A DNA stretch of 64,000 nucleotides, taken from NCBI RefSeq assembly GCF_008017805.1, contig NZ_VRTT01000001.1:300950-364949 (forward strand), written 5' to 3'. Both the position numbers and the translations under genes were made by a program. Numbering within the stretch: the stretch's first letter is position 1; every line of letters begins with the position of its first letter. This DNA is from Paenibacillus sp. N3.4 (GTDB lineage Bacteria; Bacillota; Bacilli; Paenibacillales; NBRC-103111). Shown here one piece after another: positions 53,696 through 63,428 of the stretch. The notes beneath the pieces are model-generated. The model was given only the letters and a program-made list of their open reading frames with translations. It ran no database searches and was not told the DNA's origin.

Positions 53696-54486
53696 TGTGG
53701 AGCTGCCTCCTTCGATTCTTCGTCATACGCAGCGCGGTCTGAATTGGCAACGAAGATCATCATTTTTTGCTTAACGGAGTTAGCAGATACACCTGACTGA
53801 ATAGAAAGCAATCCTTCCACAATCATGAGCTTGATTTCTACTTCTTTCTTCGACTTCTGCTTCAATTTATTAGCAAAGGGATGGAAGATTACATACCCCA
53901 AGAAAATCCCGAACATTGTAGCTACGAAGGCCGCTGAAATCAAGTGCCCCAGCTTCTCCACTTCGCTCAAGTTACCAAGAGCAGCAATCAAACCAACAAC
54001 AGCGCCTAGAACGCCGAGTGTAGGTGCATATGTACCCGCTTGCGTGAAAATATGGGAATATTTCTTATGTCTAGTTTCCATTTCGGCAATATCTTCAAGT
54101 AAAACATCGCGTACAAAATCAGGATCATTGCCATCAATAATAAGGCGCATACCACTTTTCATAAAAGGATCGGAAAGCTCTTCCGCTTGTTTTTCCAAAG
54201 AGAGCAGCCCTTCACGTCGTGTAATAGAAACCCAGTTAATGAAAGTTTCGATCAGTTCCTTTTTGGGCATTAATTTTTGCTCGGTAAAAATAATTTTTAA
54301 TAAGGTCGGAATCTTCTTCATTTCATCCAAAGAGAAGGCAAGGAACAAGGCGGAAGCCGTACCGCCAAAAATAATCAAGGCAGCTGCAGGATTCAGTAGT
54401 GCAGCCAAGCTTGCCCCCTTCAAGACCATACCCACCCCAATTGAAACAAAGGCCAAAACGATTCCGATAAGCGATGATTTCTCCAT
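53692..54486 (-). CDS. motA: Flagellar motor stator protein MotA
   Basis: This 264-residue protein has four membrane segments. Landmarks are GMVLKGASLAALLNPAAALI, the cytoplasmic loop with charged residues, PTLGVLGAVVGLIAALGNL and AAFVATMFGIFLGYVIFHPF, which hold the conserved Pro residues. It forms the ion channel with MotB that turns the flagellum. Confidence 0.95.
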   Translation of the reverse strand: MEKSSLIGIVLAFVSIGVGMVLKGASLAALLNPAAALIIFGGTASALFLAFSLDEMKKIPTLLKIIFTEQKLMPKKELIETFINWVSITRREGLLSLEKQAEELSDPFMKSGMRLIIDGNDPDFVRDVLLEDIAEMETRHKKYSHIFTQAGTYAPTLGVLGAVVGLIAALGNLSEVEKLGHLISAAFVATMFGIFLGYVIFHPFANKLKQKSKKEVEIKLMIVEGLLSIQSGVSANSVKQKMMIFVANSDRAAYDEESKEAAPQ

Positions 54487-54514
54487 CTGTGCCGCACCTC
54501 TCCATGTTCTCTAA

Positions 54515-54970
54515 TTAGTTGTTCGTTATATGGCTGTCTAAAGACTTCATAAGTCTCGACATTGTTGCTTCCTCTTCACCTAGCTTGGAAAAAAAGCTGT
54601 GATCCACCTTCATGACAATATCTAAGGCTTGAGAGACAATCTGCACCCCGGCAGGCGTCAATGCAATGGATTTGGCTCTGGTATCCGTCGGGTGTTCCTT
54701 CCGAATAAGAAACCCTTTCTTCTCTAGATGACGGAGGACCTGCGAGGCCATCATAGGATCGATATTCGCATGACTGGCAATTTGAACTTGCGTCACATCC
54801 CCATGTGTAGATTGGGCGTTCAACCAGTCTGTGGAAGCTAGCAAAATAAATTGAACATGTGTAAGATCAAAATCATGCAGGGCATGTCGAACATTTTTTT
54901 GCCATAAATTCGTCACTTGCCACAGTAGAAATCCGGGGCTATCGTAAGGCTTTCCATATTCAGATGTCAT
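54515..54970 (-). CDS. MarR family regulator
   Basis: This 151-residue protein has the MarR fold: HVQFILLASTDWL, VQIASHANIDPMMASQVLRH, KKGFLIRKEHPTDTRAKSIA, with the wing DTRAKS. It lies 28 bases upstream of motA on the same strand. Targets are unknown. It is not the paralogue of the MarR at 26756 in any obvious way. Confidence 0.9.
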   Translation of the reverse strand: MTSEYGKPYDSPGFLLWQVTNLWQKNVRHALHDFDLTHVQFILLASTDWLNAQSTHGDVTQVQIASHANIDPMMASQVLRHLEKKGFLIRKEHPTDTRAKSIALTPAGVQIVSQALDIVMKVDHSFFSKLGEEEATMSRLMKSLDSHITNN

Positions 54971-55210
54971 AGAACCTCCGATGATTCGACAAAATAGTTA
55001 TATATGTACATATAATAAGCTTATTTATTATAAATAACAATCATTTTGTCGAATATATAGGACGAAGGTCATACGCTAATAAATGCGGAAAATATGTATT
55101 TCTTTTGCATGTTGGATTCCTTGTCTTACATGTTTTATACTTGATTCAGAGCAATTCCTGCTTAAATCGATATCAGCATAGGACAAGTCTTATACATAGG
55201 AGTGATACGA

Positions 55211-56074
55211 GTGGAAAAACGAATTTTTGGTCAAACGGGGCAGCATTTTCCGTTATTAAGCTTCGGCGCTCAACGTATCGTTGATGAACACCATTGTACG
55301 GAAGAAGAAGCTACTCAAATTGTGAATCGCGCCATTGACGAAGGCATTACGTATTTCGATACGGCTCCGAGCTATTCAGACGGTCAATCCGAAGAACGAC
55401 TAGGTAAAGCGTTGGCCCTCCAAGGGCGACGAAACGACGTATGGATCGCTACCAAAACCCACGATCGCACGAGAGACGGGTCCTTAAAGCTGCTGGAAGC
55501 AAGTCTTAAACGTCTGCAAACGGATCATGTTGAAGAGTGGCGGCTTCATAATATTATGACGATGGAGGAGCTTGATAGATGCTTCGCCAAAGGCGGAGCA
55601 ATGGAAGCACTCCTGGAAGCCAAAGAGCAGGGCATGATTAAGCATATTTCGATCAGCGGGCATACGAATCCGCGCGTTCAGTTAGAAGCGATTGAACGCT
55701 ACCCATTCGATAGCGCACTCGTTGCCTTATCTGCGGCCGATCATCTCGTCTACAGCTTCGCGCACGAATTTCTGCCGAAAGCCATTGAGAAAGGCGTGGC
55801 GATCATCGGCATGAAGGTCATGGCGCTAGGCAAGCTTGCTCCTTGGTATGAGAAGGCCTTGCAGTATACCTTCTCCTTGCCGATCTCCACAGCGATCGTA
55901 GGTATGGAATCGATGGAACAGCTGGAGAAAAACCTTGCTATTACCAAGAGCTTCAAACCCATGAGCGATCTTGAACAGCTCGAATTTCTCAAAGAAATTA
56001 TGCATTTGGCGAACCCCGATGTCCTACGTTGGAAATCCAAAGATTGGGTATCCGGTGAGTGGTACGTTCGCTAA
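55211..56074 (+). CDS. Aldo/keto reductase
   Basis: This protein of about 287 residues is an NADPH-dependent oxidoreductase with a TIM barrel. The catalytic tetrad is visible: Asp in GITYFDTAPSYS, Tyr in the same segment, Lys in WIATKTHDR and His in WRLHNI. The start is a GTG at 55211, 8 bases after AGGAG; an upstream GTG at 55202 overlaps the SD. The substrate is unknown. A terminator follows. Confidence 0.9.
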   Translation: MEKRIFGQTGQHFPLLSFGAQRIVDEHHCTEEEATQIVNRAIDEGITYFDTAPSYSDGQSEERLGKALALQGRRNDVWIATKTHDRTRDGSLKLLEASLKRLQTDHVEEWRLHNIMTMEELDRCFAKGGAMEALLEAKEQGMIKHISISGHTNPRVQLEAIERYPFDSALVALSAADHLVYSFAHEFLPKAIEKGVAIIGMKVMALGKLAPWYEKALQYTFSLPISTAIVGMESMEQLEKNLAITKSFKPMSDLEQLEFLKEIMHLANPDVLRWKSKDWVSGEWYVR

Positions 56075-56083
56075 TCGGATGCC

Positions 56084-56140
56084 AAAAAGCCAGCGGTGAG
56101 CGCCTTGTACTAAGGCCATTCACCTACTGGCTTTTTTTTC
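56084..56140. terminator. Bidirectional terminator
   Basis: AAAAAGCCAGCGGTGA pairs, with one bulge, with TCACCTACTGGCTTTTTTTT. It lies between the convergent aldo/keto reductase and HPr genes. Confidence 0.8.
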
Positions 56141-56159
56141 GCATGAATACGAACCTAGA

Positions 56160-56423
56160 TTACTCTTCGAAAATTTTGGTCAGCAGCTCGCTTAACGTAT
56201 TAAACGCCTGCTCTTCTTGCTCCCCATCCACTTCAAGCGTTACTTCTTCGTTCTGCTGTATACCCAACGTCAGCATGCTGAGCGAACTCTTCCCGTTCAC
56301 TTTCTTACCGCCTTTGAGAACGTTAATTTTACATGGAAACGCGCTTGCCGCCTGCACGAATACTTTGGTCGGACGAGCGTGGAAGCCGGATGGGTTTAGG
56401 ACTGTAAATGATTGTGAAATCAT
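56160..56423 (-). CDS. HPr family phosphocarrier protein
   Basis: This 87-residue protein carries phosphate from enzyme I to sugar-specific EIIA domains. The phosphorylated His15 is in NPSGFHARPTK and the regulatory Ser46 in VNGKSSLSML, so it could also serve in CcpA-mediated control. It overlaps the end of ptsI by 4 bases and is the last gene of the mannitol operon. Length is that of HPr. Whether it is the only HPr of the cell cannot be seen. Confidence 0.93.
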   Translation of the reverse strand: MISQSFTVLNPSGFHARPTKVFVQAASAFPCKINVLKGGKKVNGKSSLSMLTLGIQQNEEVTLEVDGEQEEQAFNTLSELLTKIFEE

Positions 56424-58159
56424 ATGAGGTCACTCCTTGTCTTGGATGCTACGAATTGGTGAATACGTTCTTGGCTGCTCATCGCTGCAATTTCCTCTGA
56501 GTAACCAGCCCACTCTTGGTGGGACAACTGTTTGATTAACGCACGTGCCGGCAAAATAGAGCTGGCACTCATACTGAACTCATGAAGTCCCATTCCTAAC
56601 AAAATCGGAATGGCCTTCTCATCGCCGGCCATTTCCCCGCACATGCCGACCCATTTGCCTTCCTTCTTAGCAGCTTGAATCACCATGCGGATCAAGCGTA
56701 GGATAGCCGGATGACATGGCTGATACAAGTAGGAGACAGTCTCGTTCATTCGATCCGCTGCCATCGTATATTGAATCAAGTCATTCGTTCCGATGCTGAA
56801 GAAATCAGCTTCTTTCGCTAGGAATTCCGCTGCCAGAGCTGCTGCCGGAATCTCAATCATAATGCCGACCTCGATGTTGTCGGATACGGCAATGCTTTCT
56901 TGAATAAGTTTCTCTTTCTCTTCCTGAAGCAAACGTTTTGCCTCTTGAAGTTCTTCCATTACGGCGATCATCGGAAACATAATTTTCAACTGACCGAAGC
57001 TGCTCGCTCTGAGTAAAGCTCTAAGCTGCGTGCGGAATAAATCCGGCTTGTTCAGACACAAACGCACAGCCCTTAGTCCGAGGAAGGGATTGCTTTCGAC
57101 CGGAAGCTTCATATAAGGTAGTTCTTTATCTCCGCCTATATCCAATGTCCGGATGACAACAGGTTTGTTGTTCATCCGCTGCAGCACATGTTTATACACT
57201 TGAAACTGTTCTTCCTCCGTAGGAAGTGCGTTCCGTCCCATATAGAGAAATTCGGTTCGGAATAGACCGATTCCTTCCGCTCCGTTAGCAAGTACCTTCT
57301 GTAAGTCTTCCACGCTGCCAATATTGGCCGCGAGCTCTACGCGGTGTCCATCACGGGAAATCGTCGGTTGATCCAGCAGCTTGCGCAGCTCACTTCTACG
57401 CTGCTCATATGCTGCTTTGCGAGTATGATAGTCCGTAAGCTCAACATCGCTTGGTTCTACGAGCACAGACCCTTCCAAGGCATCCATGACAATCATCGTA
57501 CCAGTCTCGATATCTGCTGCCGCTGCACCCGCTCCAACGATTGCGGGCACTTCAAGCGAACGAGCCATAATCGCCGAATGTGATGTACGGCTGCCTACTA
57601 CCGTAACGAAGCCTAGTACGTAGTCCAAATTAAGCTGTGCTGTATCCGATGGCGTTAAGTCTTCAGCAATCAATACACATGGCTCATTAATCGCCGACAC
57701 AGCTGCATAAGAAACGCCGCGCAGACGACTCATGACTCGGCCTGCCACGTCACGCACATCGGACGCGCGTTCCCTCAACAGTTCGTTATCCATCGTGCTG
57801 AGCATTTCAATAAAGCTATTTGCTACTTCATGCAAAGCAAATTCCGCATTCATATGATCATTCTCGATGTTCTCGATAATAACATCAATCAAATCAGGAT
57901 CTTCCAGAAGCAAGATATGCGCTTCGAAAATCTCCGATTTTGCCGCACCCATCCGCTGTTCTGTCATCACTCTGATCTGTTCCAGCTCTTGCTTGGCTTC
58001 CTCTACCGCTTGGCTGAAGCGCTCTGCCTCTATGTGAACGTCTGCCACTTTATCCGATGTGGGCTCGTATTGTTCGTTATTTAATCGAAAAGCCTTGGCG
58101 ATCGCAATTCCGGGGGACGCGGCAATTCCGGAAAACCGTTTAGTCAACATTTTAGCCAT
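56420..58159 (-). CDS. ptsI: Phosphoenolpyruvate-protein phosphotransferase (EI)
   Basis: This 579-residue protein starts the PTS phosphoryl chain: it takes phosphate from PEP and passes it to HPr. The N-terminal HPr-binding helical domain comes first, then the phospho-His in GSRTSHSAIMARSLEVPAIV, then the TIM-barrel with GIGLFRTEFLYMGRNALPTE, IRTLDIGGDKELPYM and FFSIGTNDLIQYTMAADRMN. It follows mtlD by 17 bases. Its place in a mannitol operon is unusual; ptsHI are normally a separate unit. Confidence 0.95.
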   Translation of the reverse strand: MAKMLTKRFSGIAASPGIAIAKAFRLNNEQYEPTSDKVADVHIEAERFSQAVEEAKQELEQIRVMTEQRMGAAKSEIFEAHILLLEDPDLIDVIIENIENDHMNAEFALHEVANSFIEMLSTMDNELLRERASDVRDVAGRVMSRLRGVSYAAVSAINEPCVLIAEDLTPSDTAQLNLDYVLGFVTVVGSRTSHSAIMARSLEVPAIVGAGAAAADIETGTMIVMDALEGSVLVEPSDVELTDYHTRKAAYEQRRSELRKLLDQPTISRDGHRVELAANIGSVEDLQKVLANGAEGIGLFRTEFLYMGRNALPTEEEQFQVYKHVLQRMNNKPVVIRTLDIGGDKELPYMKLPVESNPFLGLRAVRLCLNKPDLFRTQLRALLRASSFGQLKIMFPMIAVMEELQEAKRLLQEEKEKLIQESIAVSDNIEVGIMIEIPAAALAAEFLAKEADFFSIGTNDLIQYTMAADRMNETVSYLYQPCHPAILRLIRMVIQAAKKEGKWVGMCGEMAGDEKAIPILLGMGLHEFSMSASSILPARALIKQLSHQEWAGYSEEIAAMSSQERIHQFVASKTRSDLI

Positions 58160-58176
58160 TGTAGTACTCCCCTTTC

Positions 58177-59337
58177 TTATTCCTGCTGTTTAGCTTGCTT
58201 AAATTGCTCAAATTGCTTCATGATTGCAGCATGTACGGGATGATCCTGAGCAATCCCTGTATATTTAGTTATCGTTTGGGCCAAGCCGATGCTTTGCAGA
58301 TCCGCTTGTATCTCTACGGCATCCGGGTCCGTTGCTTCATCAAAGAGCAGTGCAGCAGCCATCGCCATTGTTAAATAGGTCGGAAACAACCCTAACTCAT
58401 AAGCCTGGATAGCGGGGCGAACAAGACGATCGTTGCCGGAAAGCTTACGAATTGGGGATCTGCCTACCCGCGTCACTTCATCCGTTAAATAAGGATTTAC
58501 GAAACGATTTAAAATTTGTTGTATATACTGGCTATGCTCTTCCGGGTTAAAACCGTATTTGTTGATCAGCAAGGCACCTGTTTCTTCCATAACCTTCTGT
58601 ACCAGTTCCGCGATTTGCAGATTTGCCATCGCTTCCTGAATTGTAGCAAATCCATGCAGGTAGCCAAGATAGGCTGCTACGCTATGTCCAGTGTTAACGG
58701 TGAACAGCTTGCGTTCAATATACGGCTCTAATTCATTGACATAATGGATGCCTTCAATCCGGTGGAACCCTGCTATCATTTGCGACTCATCCACGACCCA
58801 TTCGTAAAAAGGCTCCACCTTAACCTCCAGAGGGTCATCGTTATGCTGAATGGGCACAATACGATCGACAGCTGCATCGGGAAAAGCGACATGCTGGCTC
58901 ACTTGTTCCTGCAGCGCTGGGCTGAGGTGGCTGTATACATGCTCTTTGAGCTGTGTGCTTCCGCCAATCGCATTCTCACAAGCAATAATGTGCAGCGGTT
59001 TCGCTCCGCGAGCCACACGTTTTTCCAAGCCTTTGGCGATGCCTGCTGCAATGTGCTTGAGAATGTTCACGCCAACTGCTGTCGTGACCAAATCGGCCTC
59101 ATCCACGGCCTGTGCCACAGCCTCCAACTGTTTACCATTTATCGCAGAGACATTCGTAACCGTAAATGTTTCTGCTGTTTCATTCGCCAATCGTACCGTA
59201 TATGCCTTCTTCTCCCGGAGCAGCTCTACCAAGCTATCATTGACATCAGAGAAAATGACCTCATAGCCTGCTCGAGATAAAATCAATCCAATGAAGCCCC
59301 TGCCTATATTTCCTGCGCCAAAATGGACCGCCTTCAT
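58177..59337 (-). CDS. mtlD: Mannitol-1-phosphate 5-dehydrogenase
   Basis: This 386-residue enzyme oxidises mannitol 1-phosphate to fructose 6-phosphate with NAD+. The NAD-binding start is KAVHFGAGNIGRGFIGLILS. The catalytic region has ERKLFTVNTGHSVAAYLGYL, with the conserved Lys and Asn-x-x-His motif. Its ATG overlaps the mtlF stop. Confidence 0.96.
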   Translation of the reverse strand: MKAVHFGAGNIGRGFIGLILSRAGYEVIFSDVNDSLVELLREKKAYTVRLANETAETFTVTNVSAINGKQLEAVAQAVDEADLVTTAVGVNILKHIAAGIAKGLEKRVARGAKPLHIIACENAIGGSTQLKEHVYSHLSPALQEQVSQHVAFPDAAVDRIVPIQHNDDPLEVKVEPFYEWVVDESQMIAGFHRIEGIHYVNELEPYIERKLFTVNTGHSVAAYLGYLHGFATIQEAMANLQIAELVQKVMEETGALLINKYGFNPEEHSQYIQQILNRFVNPYLTDEVTRVGRSPIRKLSGNDRLVRPAIQAYELGLFPTYLTMAMAAALLFDEATDPDAVEIQADLQSIGLAQTITKYTGIAQDHPVHAAIMKQFEQFKQAKQQE

Positions 59338-59771
59338 GACTCCATCCCACTTTCAAAAATACGAACCATTTCCTCCGGCGTAGATGCTTTCATAATTAGC
59401 TCAACGTTCTCATCCTCTGAACAAATCATCGCAACATTGGTCAAAATGTCCAGATGATCATTTCCCGCGGCAGCAATGCCAATCACGAGATTTGCTTTTT
59501 CCCCTTCACCGAAATCGACACCCTGCGGGATCTGCACAATGGATAAACCCGTTGATATGATAAGAGACTTGGAATCTTGCGTACCGTGTGGAATCGCTAA
59601 ACCATTTCCCATGTATGTGGAAAGCGTCTGTTCACGTTCCAGCATTTTATCGATATACGCGGCGGATGCATGACCGGCATCTACAAGCAATTGTCCGGCC
59701 ATGCGGATGGCTTCGAATTTATCTTTGGGCTGCGCGTTTAGCTTAATTTTATTGATAGATAGAATACTCAT
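59334..59771 (-). CDS. mtlF: Mannitol-specific PTS EIIA component
   Basis: This 145-residue protein passes phosphate from HPr to MtlA. The phosphorylated His is in YMGNGLAIPHGTQDSK. Other landmarks are GVDFGEGEKANLVIGIAAAG and ILTNVAMICSEDENVELI. It lies between mtlR and mtlD. Confidence 0.95.
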   Translation of the reverse strand: MSILSINKIKLNAQPKDKFEAIRMAGQLLVDAGHASAAYIDKMLEREQTLSTYMGNGLAIPHGTQDSKSLIISTGLSIVQIPQGVDFGEGEKANLVIGIAAAGNDHLDILTNVAMICSEDENVELIMKASTPEEMVRIFESGMES

Positions 59772-59795
59772 AGTAGGTTCTCCTCTATATCTTAT

Positions 59796-61838
59796 TTATT
59801 TTTTATTTTCTAAAAATGCTGCAAGCTCTAATGACAAAAACTGTTTGATGTCTGACTGGCTCCCTGTTTTCAGCAGCTCAATCATTTCCGGTATCAGCAG
59901 GAAGGAGCTAATTTCGCTTAGAATCTCCAAGCTTTCACTCGAAAGCTCCTGCGGACCGAGCATAAGCAACACTTGCCTAACGCCGGAAGGTGTTAATTGA
60001 TCCAGCAGCAAATCTTCTTTTAACCGAAACAAGGTTATCGCAGGAACCTTCACCCGTTCACTCCGTATGTGAAATAGTGCAAGACCAGTGTCAGGGATAA
60101 CTTGGCTGCTCATCTTTTCTCTAGCCAGTAGAAGCTGTACGATCGGCTCTACTTCATCGATGATATGAGCTTGCTTGGCGTAGTTACAAAAAGCTTCAAG
60201 TGTCTCTTCCAAACTGTCCACAGGCAGCTCCAACCAATGAACCGTGAACTGGTCAATGATCCTGACAATTTCGTTGACGTACTGCTGAATCCGATGCAGC
60301 TGATCCTTTTTGGGAGACTGCTCTGAACTAACATCTTCTTGTTCCTTACTCTCTTTTTGCAGCGTCACATTTTGGATGAACAGTCTTAATCGCTCAGCCT
60401 CCTCCTTCGTCAGGAGAGGACTTAATTTAATGAACTGCTCCTCATCCAAGGGTAAATCAACCGTCGAAATGATCAAATCGTACTCTCTTTCAGGAATGCG
60501 GGCTGCCTCAAACCATGAAGCATGACCGATAATATCAATCTGTGGAAGCTCCTTTGTCAGCCGTACCGCCAGCATTTTTGATGTCCCAATGCCACTTGTA
60601 CATACGATGATCGCTCTGACATTACGGCGGAACTGTTTCTGTCTCTCCAGTGAAGCCCCAAAATGCATGACCAGAAATCCTATTTCTTCATCCGGAATTA
60701 CGATATCCGTTATCGTGTCATCTACGGCTGAACGTATCATTTCAAATAAAGTTTCGTAGTCTTTTTTAATTTGTGCTAACAGCGGGTTGCGAATGTTTGC
60801 TCCGGCTTGCAGCCTTTTCAAGGCTGACTCCAAGTGAGTAAGCAGACCGTCTCTCAGAGATCGATCCTCACTGAACTTGATGCCATGGCGCTGTTCCATA
60901 TTGCGAATCAGCTTCCAAACCATTTCCATATAACCCAGCTCATCCATAGGGAGCAATTGATTCGGGTGAACCCGCTCTTCCGGTTCAAGCAGCTCACCGA
61001 TATAGGCGGTTTCAGCTGTGCTGAATGCCACGGGAATAGCTTCACTTAAACACTTAATTGTATGCATAAGAAGCTCGCTTTGACGGATAGAAACCTGATC
61101 TGCATGTAATTCAATCGGCTTCTTTTGTTGAATCCGCGCTATGGTAATAGATAAGTTAATGAGCAGGTACGTGTACTCACTCTCCGACAGCTCATTCAAG
61201 CCCTGATCTTCAGCTTGCCAAAGGGCCGTCTCGACCTTCCTGAAGTAATCTTTGCCAATCAGCTCAAGCAGCTTGGTTGTAGCAGGCGAATGCATGTCAT
61301 TCTCCTTGCCAAAAAGATCAGATTCGTCCAAATAGTTTCTCGCAAGCCTGGCAAGCATTTTGCGTTTATTCACCTCTGAACCATTTAAACCAACCCCATA
61401 CCCTCTTCTCCTTACAAGAATAAGCTTGGCCAAACGAATCCACTCTTCCAATTCATCCAAGTCATGTGTAATCGTCGGAATGGTCACACTGAGCTCATGT
61501 GACAGTGTAAACAGCTTCACAGGTTCATCCTCCTGAATCAATGTACATAGAATGTACAGCTTACGATTCTGTGCGGAGTATTCAACTGCTGTTGCACCGT
61601 GCAGCTTTCTTCTGAATGCATCCAGCTTCTCAGGGGTACCGTTAAGCTGGATGCCCTTACCGGATTTTTTTTGCAGCGTTAATTCTGAAGCCGCCAAAAT
61701 CTTCTCCAGCTCCAACAGCTCTCTGTGAACAGTTCGAGTGCTTACGTTGATTTCAGCAGCAATTTCCCCTGCCGTTATATCATCCGTACGATTTAACAGC
61801 ATTTCAAGAATTTGACGGTGCCTATGAGACAGGCTCAT
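59796..61838 (-). CDS. mtlR: Mannitol operon activator MtlR
   Basis: This protein of about 680 residues is a PRD-type activator. Order: HTH_11 (HRHRQILEMLLNRTDDITAG, VSTRTVHREL), a second Mga-like helix-turn-helix, two PRD domains (about 190-400), an EIIB-gat-like domain with Cys in VCTSGIGTSKML, and an EIIA-mtl-like domain at the end (about 540-680). Phosphorylation by HPr and EIIA controls it. I prefer ATG 61838, 7 bases after GAGGAG. Confidence 0.93.
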   Translation of the reverse strand: MSLSHRHRQILEMLLNRTDDITAGEIAAEINVSTRTVHRELLELEKILAASELTLQKKSGKGIQLNGTPEKLDAFRRKLHGATAVEYSAQNRKLYILCTLIQEDEPVKLFTLSHELSVTIPTITHDLDELEEWIRLAKLILVRRRGYGVGLNGSEVNKRKMLARLARNYLDESDLFGKENDMHSPATTKLLELIGKDYFRKVETALWQAEDQGLNELSESEYTYLLINLSITIARIQQKKPIELHADQVSIRQSELLMHTIKCLSEAIPVAFSTAETAYIGELLEPEERVHPNQLLPMDELGYMEMVWKLIRNMEQRHGIKFSEDRSLRDGLLTHLESALKRLQAGANIRNPLLAQIKKDYETLFEMIRSAVDDTITDIVIPDEEIGFLVMHFGASLERQKQFRRNVRAIIVCTSGIGTSKMLAVRLTKELPQIDIIGHASWFEAARIPEREYDLIISTVDLPLDEEQFIKLSPLLTKEEAERLRLFIQNVTLQKESKEQEDVSSEQSPKKDQLHRIQQYVNEIVRIIDQFTVHWLELPVDSLEETLEAFCNYAKQAHIIDEVEPIVQLLLAREKMSSQVIPDTGLALFHIRSERVKVPAITLFRLKEDLLLDQLTPSGVRQVLLMLGPQELSSESLEILSEISSFLLIPEMIELLKTGSQSDIKQFLSLELAAFLENKK

Positions 61839-61868
61839 GGACATGCTCCTCGTTACCAAAATGGAGAT

Positions 61869-61891
61869 AACGCCGGCAATTTGCCAGCGTT
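61869..61891. repeat. Hairpin between mtlA and mtlR
   Basis: AACGCCGGCAA pairs with TTGCCAGCGTT, one mismatch, with almost no loop. No T-run follows, so it is not a standard terminator. It may stabilise the mtlA message or act as a partial block. Confidence 0.55.
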
Positions 61892-61904
61892 AGAGATTCG
61901 TATT

Positions 61905-63371
61905 TTAACTTAACCGTTTGACGAGCTCCTCATATTCCGGGGCTTTCATGAAATTCTCAATCGAAATATGTTCGGCTTGCGGTGCCTTATTACGTGCACG
62001 ATCCGTCAACGATTTATGCGTAACAACGATATCGGCATCGTTTGGAATTTCACTGATGGCCGTGTTTACAACGGTTACGTCGACGCCCGCTTCCTTCATT
62101 TTCTTTCTCAAAATGGAAGCCCCCATCGCGCTTGAACCCATACCGGCATCACACGAAAAGACGATTTTCTTCACCTCGGAGGCAGGTTTTAGCGAAGCTT
62201 CTGCCGCCGCGGTTGGAGCTGCCGATGAAGCTGCTGCCGTCTGTTGTGCTGCAGACTGGCTTGGTGCTTGCTTCATTTGTTTCATTTTGGCCGTCGCCTG
62301 CTCCAAACTCTCTTCTTCATCAACTTGCTTGCTTGTTTTCAACAGCAGAGCGGCAACAACGAACGATACGATCGTAGCTGAGATGACCCCAGTGAAAACG
62401 GAGAGCAATCCGCCTTTAGGCGCCATAGCAATATAAGCGAAAATACTGCCAGGTGAAGGTGGAGCTACTAATCCTGCGTTGAAAAGGGAGAAAGTGAATG
62501 TCCCTGTCACGCCACCTGCGATAACCGCTAGGATCAAGCGCGGATTCATCAAAATATAAGGGAAGTAAATTTCATGGATACCGCCAAAGAAATGGATAAT
62601 TGCCGCGCCGGGAGCAGATAGCTTCGCGCCACCGCGTCCTACCAGCCAGTAAGCTAACAGAATTCCTAACCCTGGTCCCGGATTGGACTCCAGCATGAAC
62701 AGAATGGATTTGCCTGTTTTGGATGCTTGATCCAAAGCAATCGGGCTGAGCACACCATGATTAATGGCATTGTTCAAGAATAACACTTTACCTGGTTCAA
62801 TCAGCACGTTGGCTAAAGGTAGCAGTCCCGCATTGACGAGTGCCTGAACGCCAGAAGCAAGTGCTTTACTCACAACTTGGACAGCAGGCCCTACTACCGT
62901 ATAAGCTAGAACTGCCAAAATACCGCCGATAATGCCTGAGGAAAAATTGTTAACGAGCATTTCGAAACCAGACTTGACTTTGCCTTCAATCGACTTGTCA
63001 AAACGCTTCAGTACCCATGCCGCGAAGGGTCCAACCATCATCGCGCCAAGGAACATAGGAATGTCGGTACCAATCACGACACCCATCGTCGTGACGGCCC
63101 CGATGACGCCTCCGCGCGTTCCGTGAACCATAGTTCCTCCTGTATAGCCGATCAGAAGAGGAAGCAAGTACGTAATCATTGGTCCAACTAGCTTTGCCAA
63201 ATATTCATTTGGAATCCACCCTGTTGGAATGAATAATGCGGTGATAAGTCCCCATGCAATAAATGCACCAATATTGGGCATCACCATGCCACTTAAAAAA
63301 CGTCCAAAACGTTGTACGTTAACCCGGACTCCCCCGGAAGAAGTTTGTTGCTGTGCAGCTGTTGTACCCAT
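61905..63371 (-). CDS. mtlA: Mannitol-specific PTS EIICB component
   Basis: This 488-residue protein imports mannitol and phosphorylates it. The EIIC membrane domain covers about 20-340 (IGAFIAWGLITALFIPTGWI, GTRGGVIGAVTTMGVVIGTD, GGIHEIYFPYILMNPRLILA). An Ala/Gln/Ser-rich linker follows, then EIIB with the phospho-Cys in IVFSCDAGMGSSAMGASILR. No EIIA is fused; it is the separate mtlF. GGGAGG precedes the ATG. It leads the operon. Confidence 0.97.
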   Translation of the reverse strand: MGTTAAQQQTSSGGVRVNVQRFGRFLSGMVMPNIGAFIAWGLITALFIPTGWIPNEYLAKLVGPMITYLLPLLIGYTGGTMVHGTRGGVIGAVTTMGVVIGTDIPMFLGAMMVGPFAAWVLKRFDKSIEGKVKSGFEMLVNNFSSGIIGGILAVLAYTVVGPAVQVVSKALASGVQALVNAGLLPLANVLIEPGKVLFLNNAINHGVLSPIALDQASKTGKSILFMLESNPGPGLGILLAYWLVGRGGAKLSAPGAAIIHFFGGIHEIYFPYILMNPRLILAVIAGGVTGTFTFSLFNAGLVAPPSPGSIFAYIAMAPKGGLLSVFTGVISATIVSFVVAALLLKTSKQVDEEESLEQATAKMKQMKQAPSQSAAQQTAAASSAAPTAAAEASLKPASEVKKIVFSCDAGMGSSAMGASILRKKMKEAGVDVTVVNTAISEIPNDADIVVTHKSLTDRARNKAPQAEHISIENFMKAPEYEELVKRLS

Positions 63372-63412
63372 TAGGATAACCTCCCTTGATCTGTATCATG
63401 ATCTTATCGTAA

Positions 63413-63428
63413 TGCAAAAGCGCTTACA
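63413..63428. promoter_or_regulatory. CcpA-type cre site upstream of mtlA
   Basis: TGCAAAAGCGCTTACA, with the palindromic core AAGCGCTT, lies 42-57 bases upstream of the mtlA start. It matches a cre site, at which CcpA with HPr-Ser46-P would repress the operon when glucose is present. A promoter could not be placed with confidence. Confidence 0.65.

Noticed and set aside
53825..54514. 229-codon plus-strand frame opposite motA
   Set aside because: Antisense shadow of motA; no independent start signal.
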